Assembly: GCA_013397865.1 (NCBI GenBank)
Contig: VZTI01002052.1
Location: 623,787 to 687,786 of the forward strand
From: Struthidea cinerea
Lineage: Eukaryota; Chordata; Aves; Passeriformes; Corcoracidae
Length of the DNA stretch: 64,000 nucleotides
Direction: 5' to 3'
Shown here piece after piece: positions 1 through 13,100 of this stretch. The notes beneath the pieces were generated by a model. It saw nothing but the letters and a program-made list of their open reading frames with translations. It was not told where the DNA came from and made no database searches. Within the stretch, counting starts at the first letter, position 1; every line of letters starts with the position of its first letter. Position numbers and translations under genes: made by a program.

Positions 1-1087
1 ACATTTTTGGTATATTAGTTAGGGACTTGCTTAGACAAGAGAAAATCAGACAATCGTCATAATTTAACATATCTTAATTTGTTTTTCATGACCTACGAAC
101 TATTCAACCCAATAAAGAAACCATACTAATGTCTAACTGCATTCGAAATATCAACAAACTGTTTAAAGTATTGATTCTAGCATTCAATAATAATTCCTAC
201 TATGGAAGTAGTACCTTTGTGCCTACAATCTGGAACAATATACAGTTTGCTTAACTGTATTTTTACAACCTAATTTCTCCATAAAGCACAATGTAGTATT
301 TAAGTTTTTCTCCTTCTGACACAGTCTTATCAGAAAGTGTGAATTTTCCTATTAAAATAATATTTTCATGTACTTGTGTTAAACCAGTCAGTCAGTCCCT
401 TTTGGGGGAAAAAGAAAACAAACATTGTTATTTAAAGTAACAAATAATTGAAGTCTTCTTTTTACAGCAGACCACTCTACAGATACGTTAGTGGGGAAAC
501 TCAATCCTTACTGTCACTCTGGAGTAAAGGAGATTGCATATTTGAAACATCAGTAAAAAGTCAGTCATGAACCTGCTACTGACAGCTGCAGTAACTTAAT
601 TAATGCAGATGCCATGTGACATTTTGCCATTTGAGTCTAACCACAATGATCAAGACTGAAGCCACAAACTAATTTCTAACAGTCTCTCTGACACTTGTGA
701 AACAACTTCCATCAATACTGTGTTACACCTGAAGTGAAACTTGCAACTTTCAACTGAAATCCTCAGTCTTCCTAGCGAATTCAGTTACACTGAGTCTCTC
801 CACAGGAATTATTCTACTCCAAAAGGATACTGGGTAAAGTTCAATTTTATCCAAGAATTTTTGTAAAAACAATTAACCAAAACTTTCATGAAATATCATC
901 AAAAATAATTTTAAGTTACAGAACTAAAATAATACAAACAAAATACCGTTACTATCTAGACAATATAATATTTGCTTACAGATCTCACTGTCCTAAGTAC
1001 TTACTAAAGATTAAAATGAATGATATTTAAAGTAAATCAAGGCACAGCAAAACACAACAACAGTCAAAGACAGACCTCAGTACTTAC
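1..1087 (-). other. WDR70 intron 9 (partial)
   Basis: This is AT-rich sequence after the exon 9 donor. I see no exon matching the next WDR70 segment, no CR1 3' end and no RNA gene. Confidence 0.7.
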
Positions 1088-1164
1088 CCATCATTAGAAC
1101 ATGTCAAAAATTCTTCCTTTATCTTTGGATGCCAACAGCCTGAATTGAGCATTGCTGTGTGACC
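1088..1164 (-). CDS. WDR70: WDR70 coding exon 9 (last in window)
   Basis: The exon encodes [20 protein letters not shown] followed by TCSND, and ends with GG plus a GTAAGT donor. It is the start of the third blade and matches mammalian GHTAMLH.G.WHPK. The next family segment, around VRTWEVENP, was not found between 1 and 1087, so exon 10 lies outside the window. Confidence 0.93.
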
Positions 1165-4100
1165 CTAAAGAAATAAACACAGAGGTCTTACAAGGCCTTG
1201 TAAGCTGTCTTACAAGGTTTTACAACTTTTACTCCAAATCCTTCAAGTGGAATCACATGAAAGCTGAGGGACAAATCAGACCCTTTGTACTCTTCTGACT
1301 GACATCACAATGATTTAACAGATTGTACGTACTCGATCCATTTCATTCTTGTTTGTTTTCATCTCTAAATTAGAAAAACCCTGACATTCTCCTACTTTTT
1401 TTTTTCTTTCAGAAAATAGCATAGAACCACACTTCTTTTTTCTCTTGGGAGAACCGTAAAGCAGAGAAAGGATGAAACAATAGGCATCAATACAGTGTCA
1501 CACAAACTTTTTCAAGGTACAGAAAAATAACAGGGATAACACTAACAACCAGGGTGACACATACACATACCCAATGTCAACCTACACTAGCCAAAGATTC
1601 TGTTGGAGAAAACTGAGGAAACAGAATATGAGAGTCAAGACAGGTTTAACCTCAAGTGAAATTTTCATAAAATACTAAAGTTGCAAATTGACTAGCCAGT
1701 TTTCTTTCTTTAAGACAGAAAAAACAGAAGGTAAGTGTTTTATGCAAGGTAAGCAATTGCCATTATGGTGACTATGAATATAACTACATTACTGGACTAT
1801 ATATTGTCCAGTTGGCTTTACTTCTTTGAAGTACAGGCATATGCTCATTGACTACGTTCAAAGAGAAATCTGGAATCTACTCCTGCAATGCTTGAATGAC
1901 TTCAGTTTGTTTTAAGCACAAATAAGGAGAGAAATACTGAAAAGTTAATGAGGCAATATAACAAATATTTTAGCATTTTGACTGTTGGACCACGATATAC
2001 TGGAATTCTAGACATTTACAAGAGAAAGAAAATCTAAATTATTTTTAAGCAAACAAGAACTAAAGCAGATGTTATTTGATAGTTTTATATATGTATCACT
2101 AGCCAAAAGAAATAGTCATCTGACAAGAACAGCTTTAGGCAAAACACCATTTAGCCTAGTTATTTGGCAATACACTTTACAAGCAATAAGTAAATCAACT
2201 TTATCATCAGTTTGAGCTTTAGATTTTATCATTACTTTTTAGGCTTAAGCTATTTAAAAAAACTGACATGAATGTAAATCAACTAGGTAAATAGAATCAT
2301 TTTATCAAAGTTTGTGGAAGTACAAGGGCAAAGTCGTCAAAACACAACCAACTGTGGTTAAGTACTTCAAAACTATGAATGAGCCCGTCCGTATTTGCAC
2401 TTTAACAACCATTAATAATAGACACATTGTTGCTTATTAGTCTCACAATCACAGATTGCAAGTAAAAAACCAACCACTTCCAGCCCCTGCCTTGAAACCT
2501 CCAGCCCCTGACTTTACCTTTGTGTTTGTCATATCCACAATGTACTGGTCTCCCTTTATGCATTCCATTACCGGGAAGCCATCTCTGTCAAGGACTTTTG
2601 CCTGAGAGTTACCAGAGACAACAAGAATGACATCTCCTGTGCTGCTGTACTGTAAAGACTTGATTTGGTGACTATAAGGAAAAGAAAGAAAGAAGAAAGA
2701 AAAAAAAATGAGAAATAAAACATTTCAATTAACGTTCCTATAAACCTACACCAAAACAAAAGTGTCAATGGTGAGAAACTATATTGCAGAAATAGACCCA
2801 TGTACATTCCTGTATTAAAGAAGTGAGAGGCAGAAAATATTTTACTAATGGAATAAAGTTTTTTATTCCACTGTGTGTGTGCGTACGTGTGTGTCCTGTT
2901 TCTTTCAACCACACACAGCACATCAAACACATAAAACGTCATTTCTGGCAAACATATTTCTTTAACATATTTCTTTAATATTTCTTATTTATTATAACTC
3001 CAATGGAAAAATAGTATGCGTCAGATTTAACTATCCAGAGCTGAAAATTATTTTTCATCTTCCCAAAAGTAAAATGTGGATCTACAGTAATCTGTGAATT
3101 ACTATAAAAGGATGTTGTAGTCGTACATAAAACTTCATTGTACCTCGCACACCAGGATATTAGTCATAGGTCAGCACTCTTGCAACTTTTTCTATGGTCA
3201 AGGCTTTAATTTCATCAAAGTTTAAGATAAAGTTAAATATACCATCAGCCCTGGAAACATGACAATAGATAACAATCTGTCTAGTCTACTATGTCTTTGG
3301 TAACTGTTCGTTTGTTGTAACGGTGTTCTCACATATTTGTTCCATTGATTGCGAAAACCTGGGGCAGAAACCATGGAATAATACCGAGATGACAAAAATG
3401 AACGGAAAGTGGAAAGCTGACTGACAAATGAGAAGCCCATTTCCACCTTCAGCATATTCTCTCAGCATCTTGCTTTATGAACAAGTTTCATAGCTCTTGT
3501 TGTATCTGAAGCAGATATCCCTTCGATCACCTATACTCCATTACAAGGCTAGCAAAGAATGCAAAGCAGTCTATCCACTTCACACCGGCTAGAATTTATA
3601 TCCTGTCACATTAACAGAATGTGCACAGTAACATTACTTTATATTAATACTTCAGCTCTACATTTAGATTACTCTCAAGTACAGGACCAGAGCATATTTG
3701 CTAGCTGAATTTGGATTCCCACGGCATCCAAGTGTCCTTGAAGAAATATCTGCCTTTAGCTTCAGAACATGACTATGTACATTCAAATCCTAGTACCTTT
3801 GAGGAAACTACCTTTTAACACCATTTCCCATCAGTAAAGTTAACACTCAGATGACCAACAAAACCAACTATACAACTTGTAACTTAATATTTTAGCATTT
3901 CCGTTCTTATACAGTAGTGACTTCATATAATTGTCTCAGCAGTACCTATTATCTGTTAGATCTGTCCTCAAGCCATGAGTTACTATATGAAACACTTAAA
4001 ATACCGTAATACTTATTTTAAAAGTTCTGCGTTGATCATAGTAATGTAAACTAAGCGTAAGCTTGTTATCCAAAAAATGTTTGGCAAAACTGATATTATA

Positions 4101-7100
4101 ATTCAAAAGCCAAAAATTGCTTCAAGCACCCTATTATGTAATACCAACTGGCAGCCAAATTGGACTGAGTATTATAAACTGATTTTTAATAGAAAGGAGA
4201 CACTCAAATCTGGGAAGAGATTGCAGTCAATGTCGCAAAAAAACCATCCTGATCCTCAAGAGCAAAAATGAGTACTTTCTCAGAAGAGAAGATGGCCAGC
4301 TACACTAAGCTCAGAGGAAACACTGAAATTAAAGGAAACCCACAAGAGAAATAATATCTGAAGTCTAGAATATTCTCTGCAGACAGCTGATAAACCTGGA
4401 CTAAAGAATACATCAGATCCAGCTTTTGCAGAACAAACGTATCTTAGGAATTAAATTTTTTTTTTCAGTTGTACTTCCAAGTGCTCTTGCCCAATCACAT
4501 GATTCATACAAAGCTCAAAATATTCCTGAGCCCCACCTGAGTACCATATACAGAATGAAGTAGTCATTAGGTTATATTTCTCCTAGTCTAATGCTGAAAT
4601 TGGCAAAAGAAAATAGCCAGCGTCTCCAAAGCACAGGTTCATATTTTGCACTTATCACTGTTGAAAAGTAAGAATAAAAAGTATTTTAAAAATAGACTAA
4701 AACATTATTTTCATTTGATACACATCTCATCCATGAAAAGGATCTGACCACTAGTTAAGAACAAACAGTTCAGAAGTAAAATCTGGCTTCTGAAAGAATC
4801 CGCAATACATAAAGGCCCACAGAGTCTTCTGAAAAAAAAACTCTTTTCAGACACTGAAATACTAAAAATAAAACTACAGACATTAATACCATTAACACAG
4901 CACTGTTCATAACTCAATGTCGTCTCATTGCTTCTTAGTAGTTCTGTACATGTCTGAACAAACTTTGCTTTTATCTTAAAATTTCTCCCAGTAATGAAAA
5001 GCAACTGGTTTTACAGCATCTAGCACAATGGAACATAACCATAATTTACCAAACCAGTTATGTAAAAAAATTGTTTGAGAGACGAGATTTCCATAACCTT
5101 TATCTAAAGAAAAAATACCCCAAACCCACACCTTCTTGACCATGCAATATGACTTTCAAAATCATGTTTAGAAATTGCTTCTATAAGCAGAATATTTCCA
5201 AAGTACCAGAAGTTACCACTTTTCTGACATTTATTGGAACATGACCAAGAGTGAGGCTCTGCAGAGGCAATCCTTTAGGAAAATATTTTTAGTTCTTATT
5301 AATGTTATAGCAAAAGTCTTGGGAAACTTACAAAAACAGTTCCTTTTAATAGCATTAATCCGAGTCATTTTGGTTTAAAGCTGCCAAATGTGCACAGCAC
5401 ATTGTACTAGGACCTGCAGAACAGAGCTATATACAGGGGTAGAATCATGATACAAATATTTTCTACACACCCAACAGCTTTGCCTTACACTTGCTTTTGG
5501 CTTTAACACCAAGATACGGCTTGAAAGTACTAGCTTTTTGTCAGGCTGGGGTTTTTTTTAACTTTACATCACAAATCCAAGGAGAAATTAACAGAGTAAC
5601 CTGATATTATGCTACAAAAGGGAGCCTTGACAATATAGAATTGATCTCAGGCTCCTTCATTTCTAAAATGAAATTAAATTTATGGCTCCAGATCTGGATT
5701 TCTGCTAACACCTAATGTTTCCATGCCAGAACTCCTCAGAATTCTTTGAAATTCAAGTCTGTGAATGCTAATAGCCCTTGCAATAAACTTCATAGCAAAA
5801 AAAGTAATATAAGAACATATATACACCTGGACACAAGTTATATAATATTCCACATAGTGTTCACTAGCTTGTCTCAATGCCAGTATGAAAGAACTTGGAA
5901 GCTGAATCTTTTTACCAGACAGAGATACAGTTCCAGTTTTATGTTTAGACAAAGATACAGAAGTTGCATTTGAACAACAATTTTTTTAAACCCCTAAAAT
6001 TAGTTCATGAGACTTGCAACATAAGTGTAATTTCCGAACTTCACACCAGTCAAGTCTATTTTTAATATCATTACATGTTTTTATTTTAAGTACTTTATTT
6101 ATACATCAACATACTCAAACTACAAGAATTTCACAAAGGACATTTATATGAAAATAGTTGTGAGATCCTTGCAGCACACTAAATGAACAGTGTCTGGAAT
6201 AACAAATATTTTAAGTTCATATTTTATCATTAGTTTTTTGCCAAAAGGAGCTTACCAATTTATCTGCAAGCTATCCCTGAAATAGAACATTAGCATACAT
6301 TCTACCTGTGGTTTTTATACAACATTTATGTTTTATACCATTATTAGCAAGTACGACTAAATTTGAATGCACTCTTCTGTTAAACTTGAAAATGCTTCAT
6401 TAAAATAATTTCCTGCTGTGGGAATAAAGACTGCCAGCTCTTTCTGCTCAGTTATGACAGAGGAAGGACAATACCATTTACATCCTGCTAACTAATCGTG
6501 TAAATGAAACTCATGCCAGAAAAGTCTGAATGTCACTTTACATTTGAAAACTTCCATTTATTTATTCCTAAGTCGCATGTGTACTTAATTATGTTTTCAA
6601 AGTAAATGTACCATTTGTCAGTTTATTATAAGAAGTGAAGGTCTGTCAAAGAGATTGGAATTGCATAATGCATTAAAGCACACTTTTTACTTTTCTGATT
6701 TTTCACACTTCAGAACAACAGTACGAATCCCTTTCTATTTTGCCCCTCTTCAGGATAACAGCCCTAACTTTTTCTCATCTTTCATTATCTAGATTTTTGG
6801 CATATCTACAGTCAGTTATATGCATTCTAGCCTTCCAAACTGACCAAAACTCAGCTGTAGCTTTTTAAGACAGTAATGATTAAAAATATACATTCCAAGT
6901 ACTACTTACTCTATGTATAATAAATTCAATGCTTTTTTTTAAACATACTAAAGTGAATTATAAACTGTGCCAGATAAGTTAGACATCAGAAAGTACCTTG
7001 ATAAAACCACTGTGTTTTGTTTTGGTTTATTTTATGTAATATATTTTTCAGAAAGTTCAGTGTGCACTACTGTTGAAGGAGCTCTGTATTGCAGTTCTCT

Positions 7101-10100
7101 GGAATAATTAAATGAACTCACTTCACTTACTTTCTAAATTACCAGTGAACAACATGGATAGTATGGAAATAACTCCTTAAAAATGCTTCCTGCATTTTCT
7201 TTTCAATTTGCATATACAGAAATATAGAAATAAATGTAAAGAAATATATTTTTTTCTTTGAGAGAGGCAATATTTCACACTATGTTGCTATTCAGTGATC
7301 ACTGCAATGCAAAGGATCAGTGCTTCCTGAAACAGAGGACTTCACGAAAATTAAATAACTCACCCTTCCCTTCAGAAATCCTGGCAGCAACCAGACAGGC
7401 TCTCCACAAAAGGGGTCAATTGTTTCAACTTGCTTCTCCTCTTAATTAATCTTATATAAGCAGAGTACATATAGAAAGTGTTTTCTATTTATGCCATTTA
7501 CAACTATGAAAGTCAACTTGTCTTCGGCCATTTTCTGATGTTCTATTAATAATTGCATCTGCAAACTCACCTGTAGCTTTCTAAAAGGGGAAAATATGTA
7601 AGTCACTGTAAAAAGCAGGAAAAGAAATAAGCAAACAAGTTCTTAGGTTCACATTCTTTGGTATTCAAGAGCCTTTTAAACAAGCTGTCTTACAAGGCTT
7701 TTGTGCATTCTACCAGGAGCTTAACATGGAACATTAAGTGCAAACAGCAGTCTTCATGCCTACCATTCACAAGGCTGGAGTGACCGAAAAGCTTGGAGAG
7801 AGGCATCCATTCCAGCAAAATCCCAAAATTTTACATCATAGTCATATCCACCAGTTATCAAACGAGCACCTGAAGGATCCAACCCCAAAGCAGAAACCTG
7901 TACAGGAAAAAAAAATATATAATCATATTCATTCAAGCTTTTTATTTTTTTCTACAATTCTTCTGGGTGTCACCAAAACATAAAATGCTACTAAAGTGAA
8001 AAAAAAAACAAACCCAAGCCTCAAACATCTCATGTGCATATACACATTGCTTAGTTAAGTTTCTCTTCTGAAAAAAAAGAGAAGAATAAAATAGGGTATG
8101 AACTTGATTTTTTTTAAAATCACAGATTTTAAAAAGATACCATTGTAACAAAATAGGTCAAAATAACTTCTCAAAACCCATTTCTTTTATATACAAAACC
8201 AGCTGCTCAGAGCTATTGCGAATTTTGAGGAAAGAATGCTAATGCTTATTACTCTTACATGTTATTCTCAAATCATAGGTCAAGTAAAATGAGAATTTTA
8301 CTGAAAATCTATTTTAATTCTCTATTCGAAGAATGGTAATGTGCTATAGTACAATAAATAGTATTTCAAATACTAAAATAAATAGTAGTGTTCAAGTCAT
8401 CACATCGAGAAATAACAGAAGTAATTTCACTGGAAATTATATAAAATAGTTATATAAAATCATTAACCTTCAAAATTATTTCTTTTCCTTTCTCATCTGT
8501 GAAAATATTGTATCTACTACTATGATTTCAAACATTAGTAAAAGATTAGTTGGAAAATGTGCTAAATTAATTTAGATACCAAGAGATTAATTCTCAAAAA
8601 TTAAGTCATCTATATGGGAGAGTGTTGAAAAGTTGTATCAAAAAATATAAAACAGGAGTATTTTTAGAATTACTCAAAATTACACCTAACTTGAAATGTT
8701 AAAATGTCTGAAGAGGTTTTCATGAAAAGATAAAACTCATATGGAATTCATGCTTAGGTTTTAATGGAACCCATAGGTAAAACCTAGACTATAACCAGCA
8801 AATTACTTTTAACCATTGGACAAAAACATGGGCCATCCCACATTTATAAGACAGATAAGCATCAAGTTGAAGAACCCTTTCAGTAAGAAGAAAGACAATC
8901 TCCAATACAATAAAGCAGTAGTAGAAGTAGTAATAGTAGTAGTAGTAGTAGTAGTAATGATAATGATAATAATAATAATAATAATGTTCTATAAAATGCC
9001 AAGAAAAGCATTTGAAGAGATAAACCAGAAAATCCTGAAGGACAAAGAATAATATTTTACTTCACCGAGAACATTCAGACTTATAGAAAACCATGTGGGG
9101 AAAAAAACCAATTCCACAAATATCTGTATACAGAATAAAAGACAGAAAAGCCTTCATTTCTGACTGGAGGATAATGCCTGAGAATAGTGTCATGACTACA
9201 GGTTAACAACACCAAATGTCTTCAGGAAAAAAAAGAACTCGGGGGAATTACTTTCAAATGACTAAAACTGTATTAAAAATTCTAGATATGGATGTACAAA
9301 AATGACAATAATTTTACACAGAAGATGCTTACCTATACGTATCTTCTTTACATGTATACATGAAAAGTACTGCCTGGAACTACGATTTAATGCAGAGACA
9401 TAGAAATACCACCAAAAAAAACTTGTCTCAAAGATATTATCAGTCTACTACTGTACTTTTTTTTTGAAGCTTTAGTATACATCTATATACACTGTGTTAT
9501 GGAGACTTTTTAAACTTATGTAAACTGTTGAATAGTTCCCACAGAAAACATTTTTAAAACATGGAAAAAAGTTCATGGAAGAAGTAAACTACAGAAAACA
9601 ATTGTCTCAATAAAAACATCGTGTATGAATGAAATTTATTCTTTAAGACAGACAATATGCTTTCCTAGAATTTAGATTTCCTTACATGAAATAGTACGGG
9701 CATCTTTTGAGTTTTCTTTTTCCAGTTTCATGCAGACAAAGTTCACTTAACTATTCCTTATTTTATCAAAGGCTCATTTCTAGTCATCTTCTCCTTTAGG
9801 TTCCTGCTGCTCCTGACCAGCTCTCTGCCGGTCACTTTTAAAGCATCCCCTCCTAAGGCAGGAATAGGTGATTCCCAAACGTCAGTAATCAAGCAGGTGA
9901 GGCAGAAGGCCGGCTTGGCTGAACAGGGATATTCTCTTGGAAATAAGGCAAAAAAGAAAGGTGTATGCCCAGTGGAAGCAAGGTCAAGTGACATGGGAAG
10001 AATACAGAGATGCTGCTTGGTACCGCAGGGAGAAAATCTGTACCAAAGCTCAGCTGGAGTTGAAGCTGCCTAGAACCGGGGGAAAAACACAATTTTTTTT

Positions 10101-13100
10101 CAAATATATTAACAGTTAAAGGCAGCGTAGAAATAATTTAAGCCCATTACAGGATGGGGATGGGCACCTCACGAAGAGGACAGAGACAAGGCAGAGATGT
10201 TTAAAACTTTCTTTGCCTCTGTCTTCTGATGGACCAAGGGGATCTCAGACAATGACTGTGAGAATGATCAACTCCCAGCCAATACAGAAATTGTGCAGGA
10301 TCTTCTGCTCCAGGTGGATCCCTACAAATCCATGGAGCCTGATAAGATTCATCTGAGAATCCTCTAAGAGCTGGCTAATGTTACTCCAAAGTCTCTCTTG
10401 ATGATTTTCAAGCAGTCTTGTGAATCTGGAGAGGTCCCAGTTGACACGATCTTTTTGGATATAAGTAAAGCTTTTGATACTGTCTCTCACAGAGTCCTTC
10501 TGGATAAAATGTATTAGGAAAAGACTCTTCACCCAGAGGATGGTTGAGCACTGGAACAGGCTCCCCAAGGAAGTGGTCACAGCACACCAAGATTGACAGA
10601 GTTCAAGAAGTGTTTAGACAATGCTCTTGGGCACATGGTGTGACTCTTGGGGATGGTGCTTTGCAGGGCCAGGAGGTGGACTTGATGATCTTTGCCAGTC
10701 CCTTTCCAACTCGGCATATTCAGTGATTCTGTAATTAAGGTACCTCACAGTATTTCAAACATACAGTGCCCTAGTATAGCCAACTGTCTGAAAATAGTAC
10801 TTTCAAGAAAACCAGGATGCGGCAGAAATGATGGTCCTATTCACCAGGCAACTGACTTCTCCTTAATCTAAATGTCCTGCTGTCATTCAGAGGCATTCAT
10901 TTGCGGAAATCTTTTCAAATATCTAATCTCTTACGTGTTTCCAAAAAGAATATGCCCCTTTTACAACTTAAATAGAAATTTTGAACCCTAACCATTTCAT
11001 TCATGATTTCTGACATGAAGAAAAACTGGGCACCGCCAGATTAATCAGAACACTCAAGTGTTCTATTCAATAACTTCTATATGAGGAAGCAGTTGTGATA
11101 TGAGATATTAGAAAGCACAGATTACATATTCTTTCTCATACCCACCTATATATCAAAAGTACAACGAGAAATAAAAAGTTTAAATGGGAACAGTAATTCC
11201 TATTACACTGTAAAAACAAGACAACTGGGAAATCAATCAGGTTTCTAGGAAGACTCTTTAGCTTGGGAAATCTTTTCTGAAATTTCTCAGCTGCACAGGA
11301 ACAGAGTCATCATCAAATCCACCTTCACTAGTTTGAAGAGATACAGATGGGATATATAAGTTTAGCTGAAATACAGTACACTGTATGAACATATTGAGAA
11401 GACTGTCCCAAAAACATTGGGACAGAACATCAAAACCAAGATATGAAGTTACTCCCAACCTTATGTACCTAAGGTCATGGGTAAGTGGTTTCACTGTTGT
11501 AAAACAAACAAAAAACCTCAAAAAGAGAGCCCTTCCACAGAAGAGATCTTTTTTTCAATTACATGTTTCCTTTACTGCATCCAGTCTAATCTAGCTGTGC
11601 TATATATATCCCACACTACAATTCACCTGTTCTAGGTGATGACAGCTGCATTCTCCTGCAGTCAAAATATCTCAGAAGTCTTCCAAAATTGTAACTTCCA
11701 CTTTACAAGGCCTTTTAGTTAGAAATAACATGAGCTTATTCTTTAAGAAGCCATGAAAAGATTTACTGGTTTAATATAAAGAAAAATAAATCAAAATATT
11801 TTACCTAACAAAGTTTGTTAGGACATGTATTCAGGAAACATACTGCAGAAGCAGTTACTGTCACACGTAAAACAGGAAACTATTTGCACTAGTACACTAC
11901 CCTGCAAAACCTAGTATTGATAAAAATTAATATGCAAAGCAGTTGCATGCACTGTGTGTAGAAAAATCCACTCTATTTTGTTTAGTGTAATGCAATGCAT
12001 GTCTTACAAGTCTTCGACCAATCAGCCCATAAAAGCAATTGAACTTGTGTTGGAAGATGTGATTATACATAAATAGCAACACACAGAGAAAAAAATGATA
12101 CTTCCAAGTTGGACTGTGGTTCTTTAAAAGAAAACAAAGGAGCAGTAGTGAAGATAAAATCTAGAAAAGACGCAGTCAAAGACAAGAAAGAACAAGATCT
12201 TAAGAAATTGAGAATGGTGTATAAAAGGCACTAAAAAGATTGAAGTAGAATGAAATACTCAGCAGCAAAGAAGTCCTTGGCAATAACACTCTCCTTTAAA
12301 CCCATGACCAAAGAAAGGTCTAGATTAGACCCACGTCTACATATTAGGAAGGTCTAATATGTAGAAGCCTAGAAGAGGAACTCTAACAATTACAGAGAGC
12401 AGACTTGATGAAAATGAGACAACAAATTAAGTCATACAGAGTCATATTTAGGTTATTATGAGAAATTGAAGAGGTGGTCCTGAAACACACTTTCAATTGC
12501 ACTAAGAAAAGAGACCGACTAAAATAACAAATCGAGGAAAAAATTCGATTCTTGAACTTTAGCCGGTAAGTATTTGTTAACTTATTTCACAGACTGACAC
12601 AGTTCTAGAAAAGCATGAAGGGTTGAAAACGTTATCACTTACTGTCTTTGTTCCATGTTGGAGTGTAATTTCATGAGAATCTGGAATTTTCTTGACAGGG
12701 TTCTGGAAGAGAAGAAAATTCACCTCTGTAAAAACAGTGCTATCACCAAAAAAAACCACTAATGCAATATATATGTAAAAGTAAGAAAGGTTTCCATCAC
12801 ATCAGTGGTAACATGAGGAGGAGAAATAGGAAAATCATAAACCAGAGACTGATTTCACATTTTTATTTGCATGGATATACTCCCAAAAATATCATGAATA
12901 ATTGTTTTAAAAATAGGACACTAGCTTAAGAGAAAAACAGGAAAATATTTTCTTTTTCTTTTTCTTTTTTTTTTTTCCCTCTTAATAAGGTATTAATTCA
13001 CACAGAAAAAAACTTAATGGAAGTACTCAAGTACTTTTGAGCAACTTTCTACAAAATGTGGATCATTACTCTCGAAATGCTTATTTATCTGGCATCACTC

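Larger units (their letters stand above)
7898..12642 (-). other. WDR70 intron 6
   Basis: The intron carries a trinucleotide microsatellite (8917-8985) and a rearranged plus-strand CR1 copy (9776-10737), both listed separately. The rest is AT-rich with no recognised feature. A short imperfect hairpin (11-bp arms) lies at 12338-12364. Confidence 0.7.

Noticed and set aside
1187..1230. Shared 16-mer AAGCTGTCTTACAAGG at about 1203 and about 7683, with an 18-bp palindrome at 1187-1204
   Set aside because: One shared 16-mer is expected by chance at about this frequency in 64 kb of AT-rich sequence, and the flanks do not align. The palindrome alone is weak evidence.
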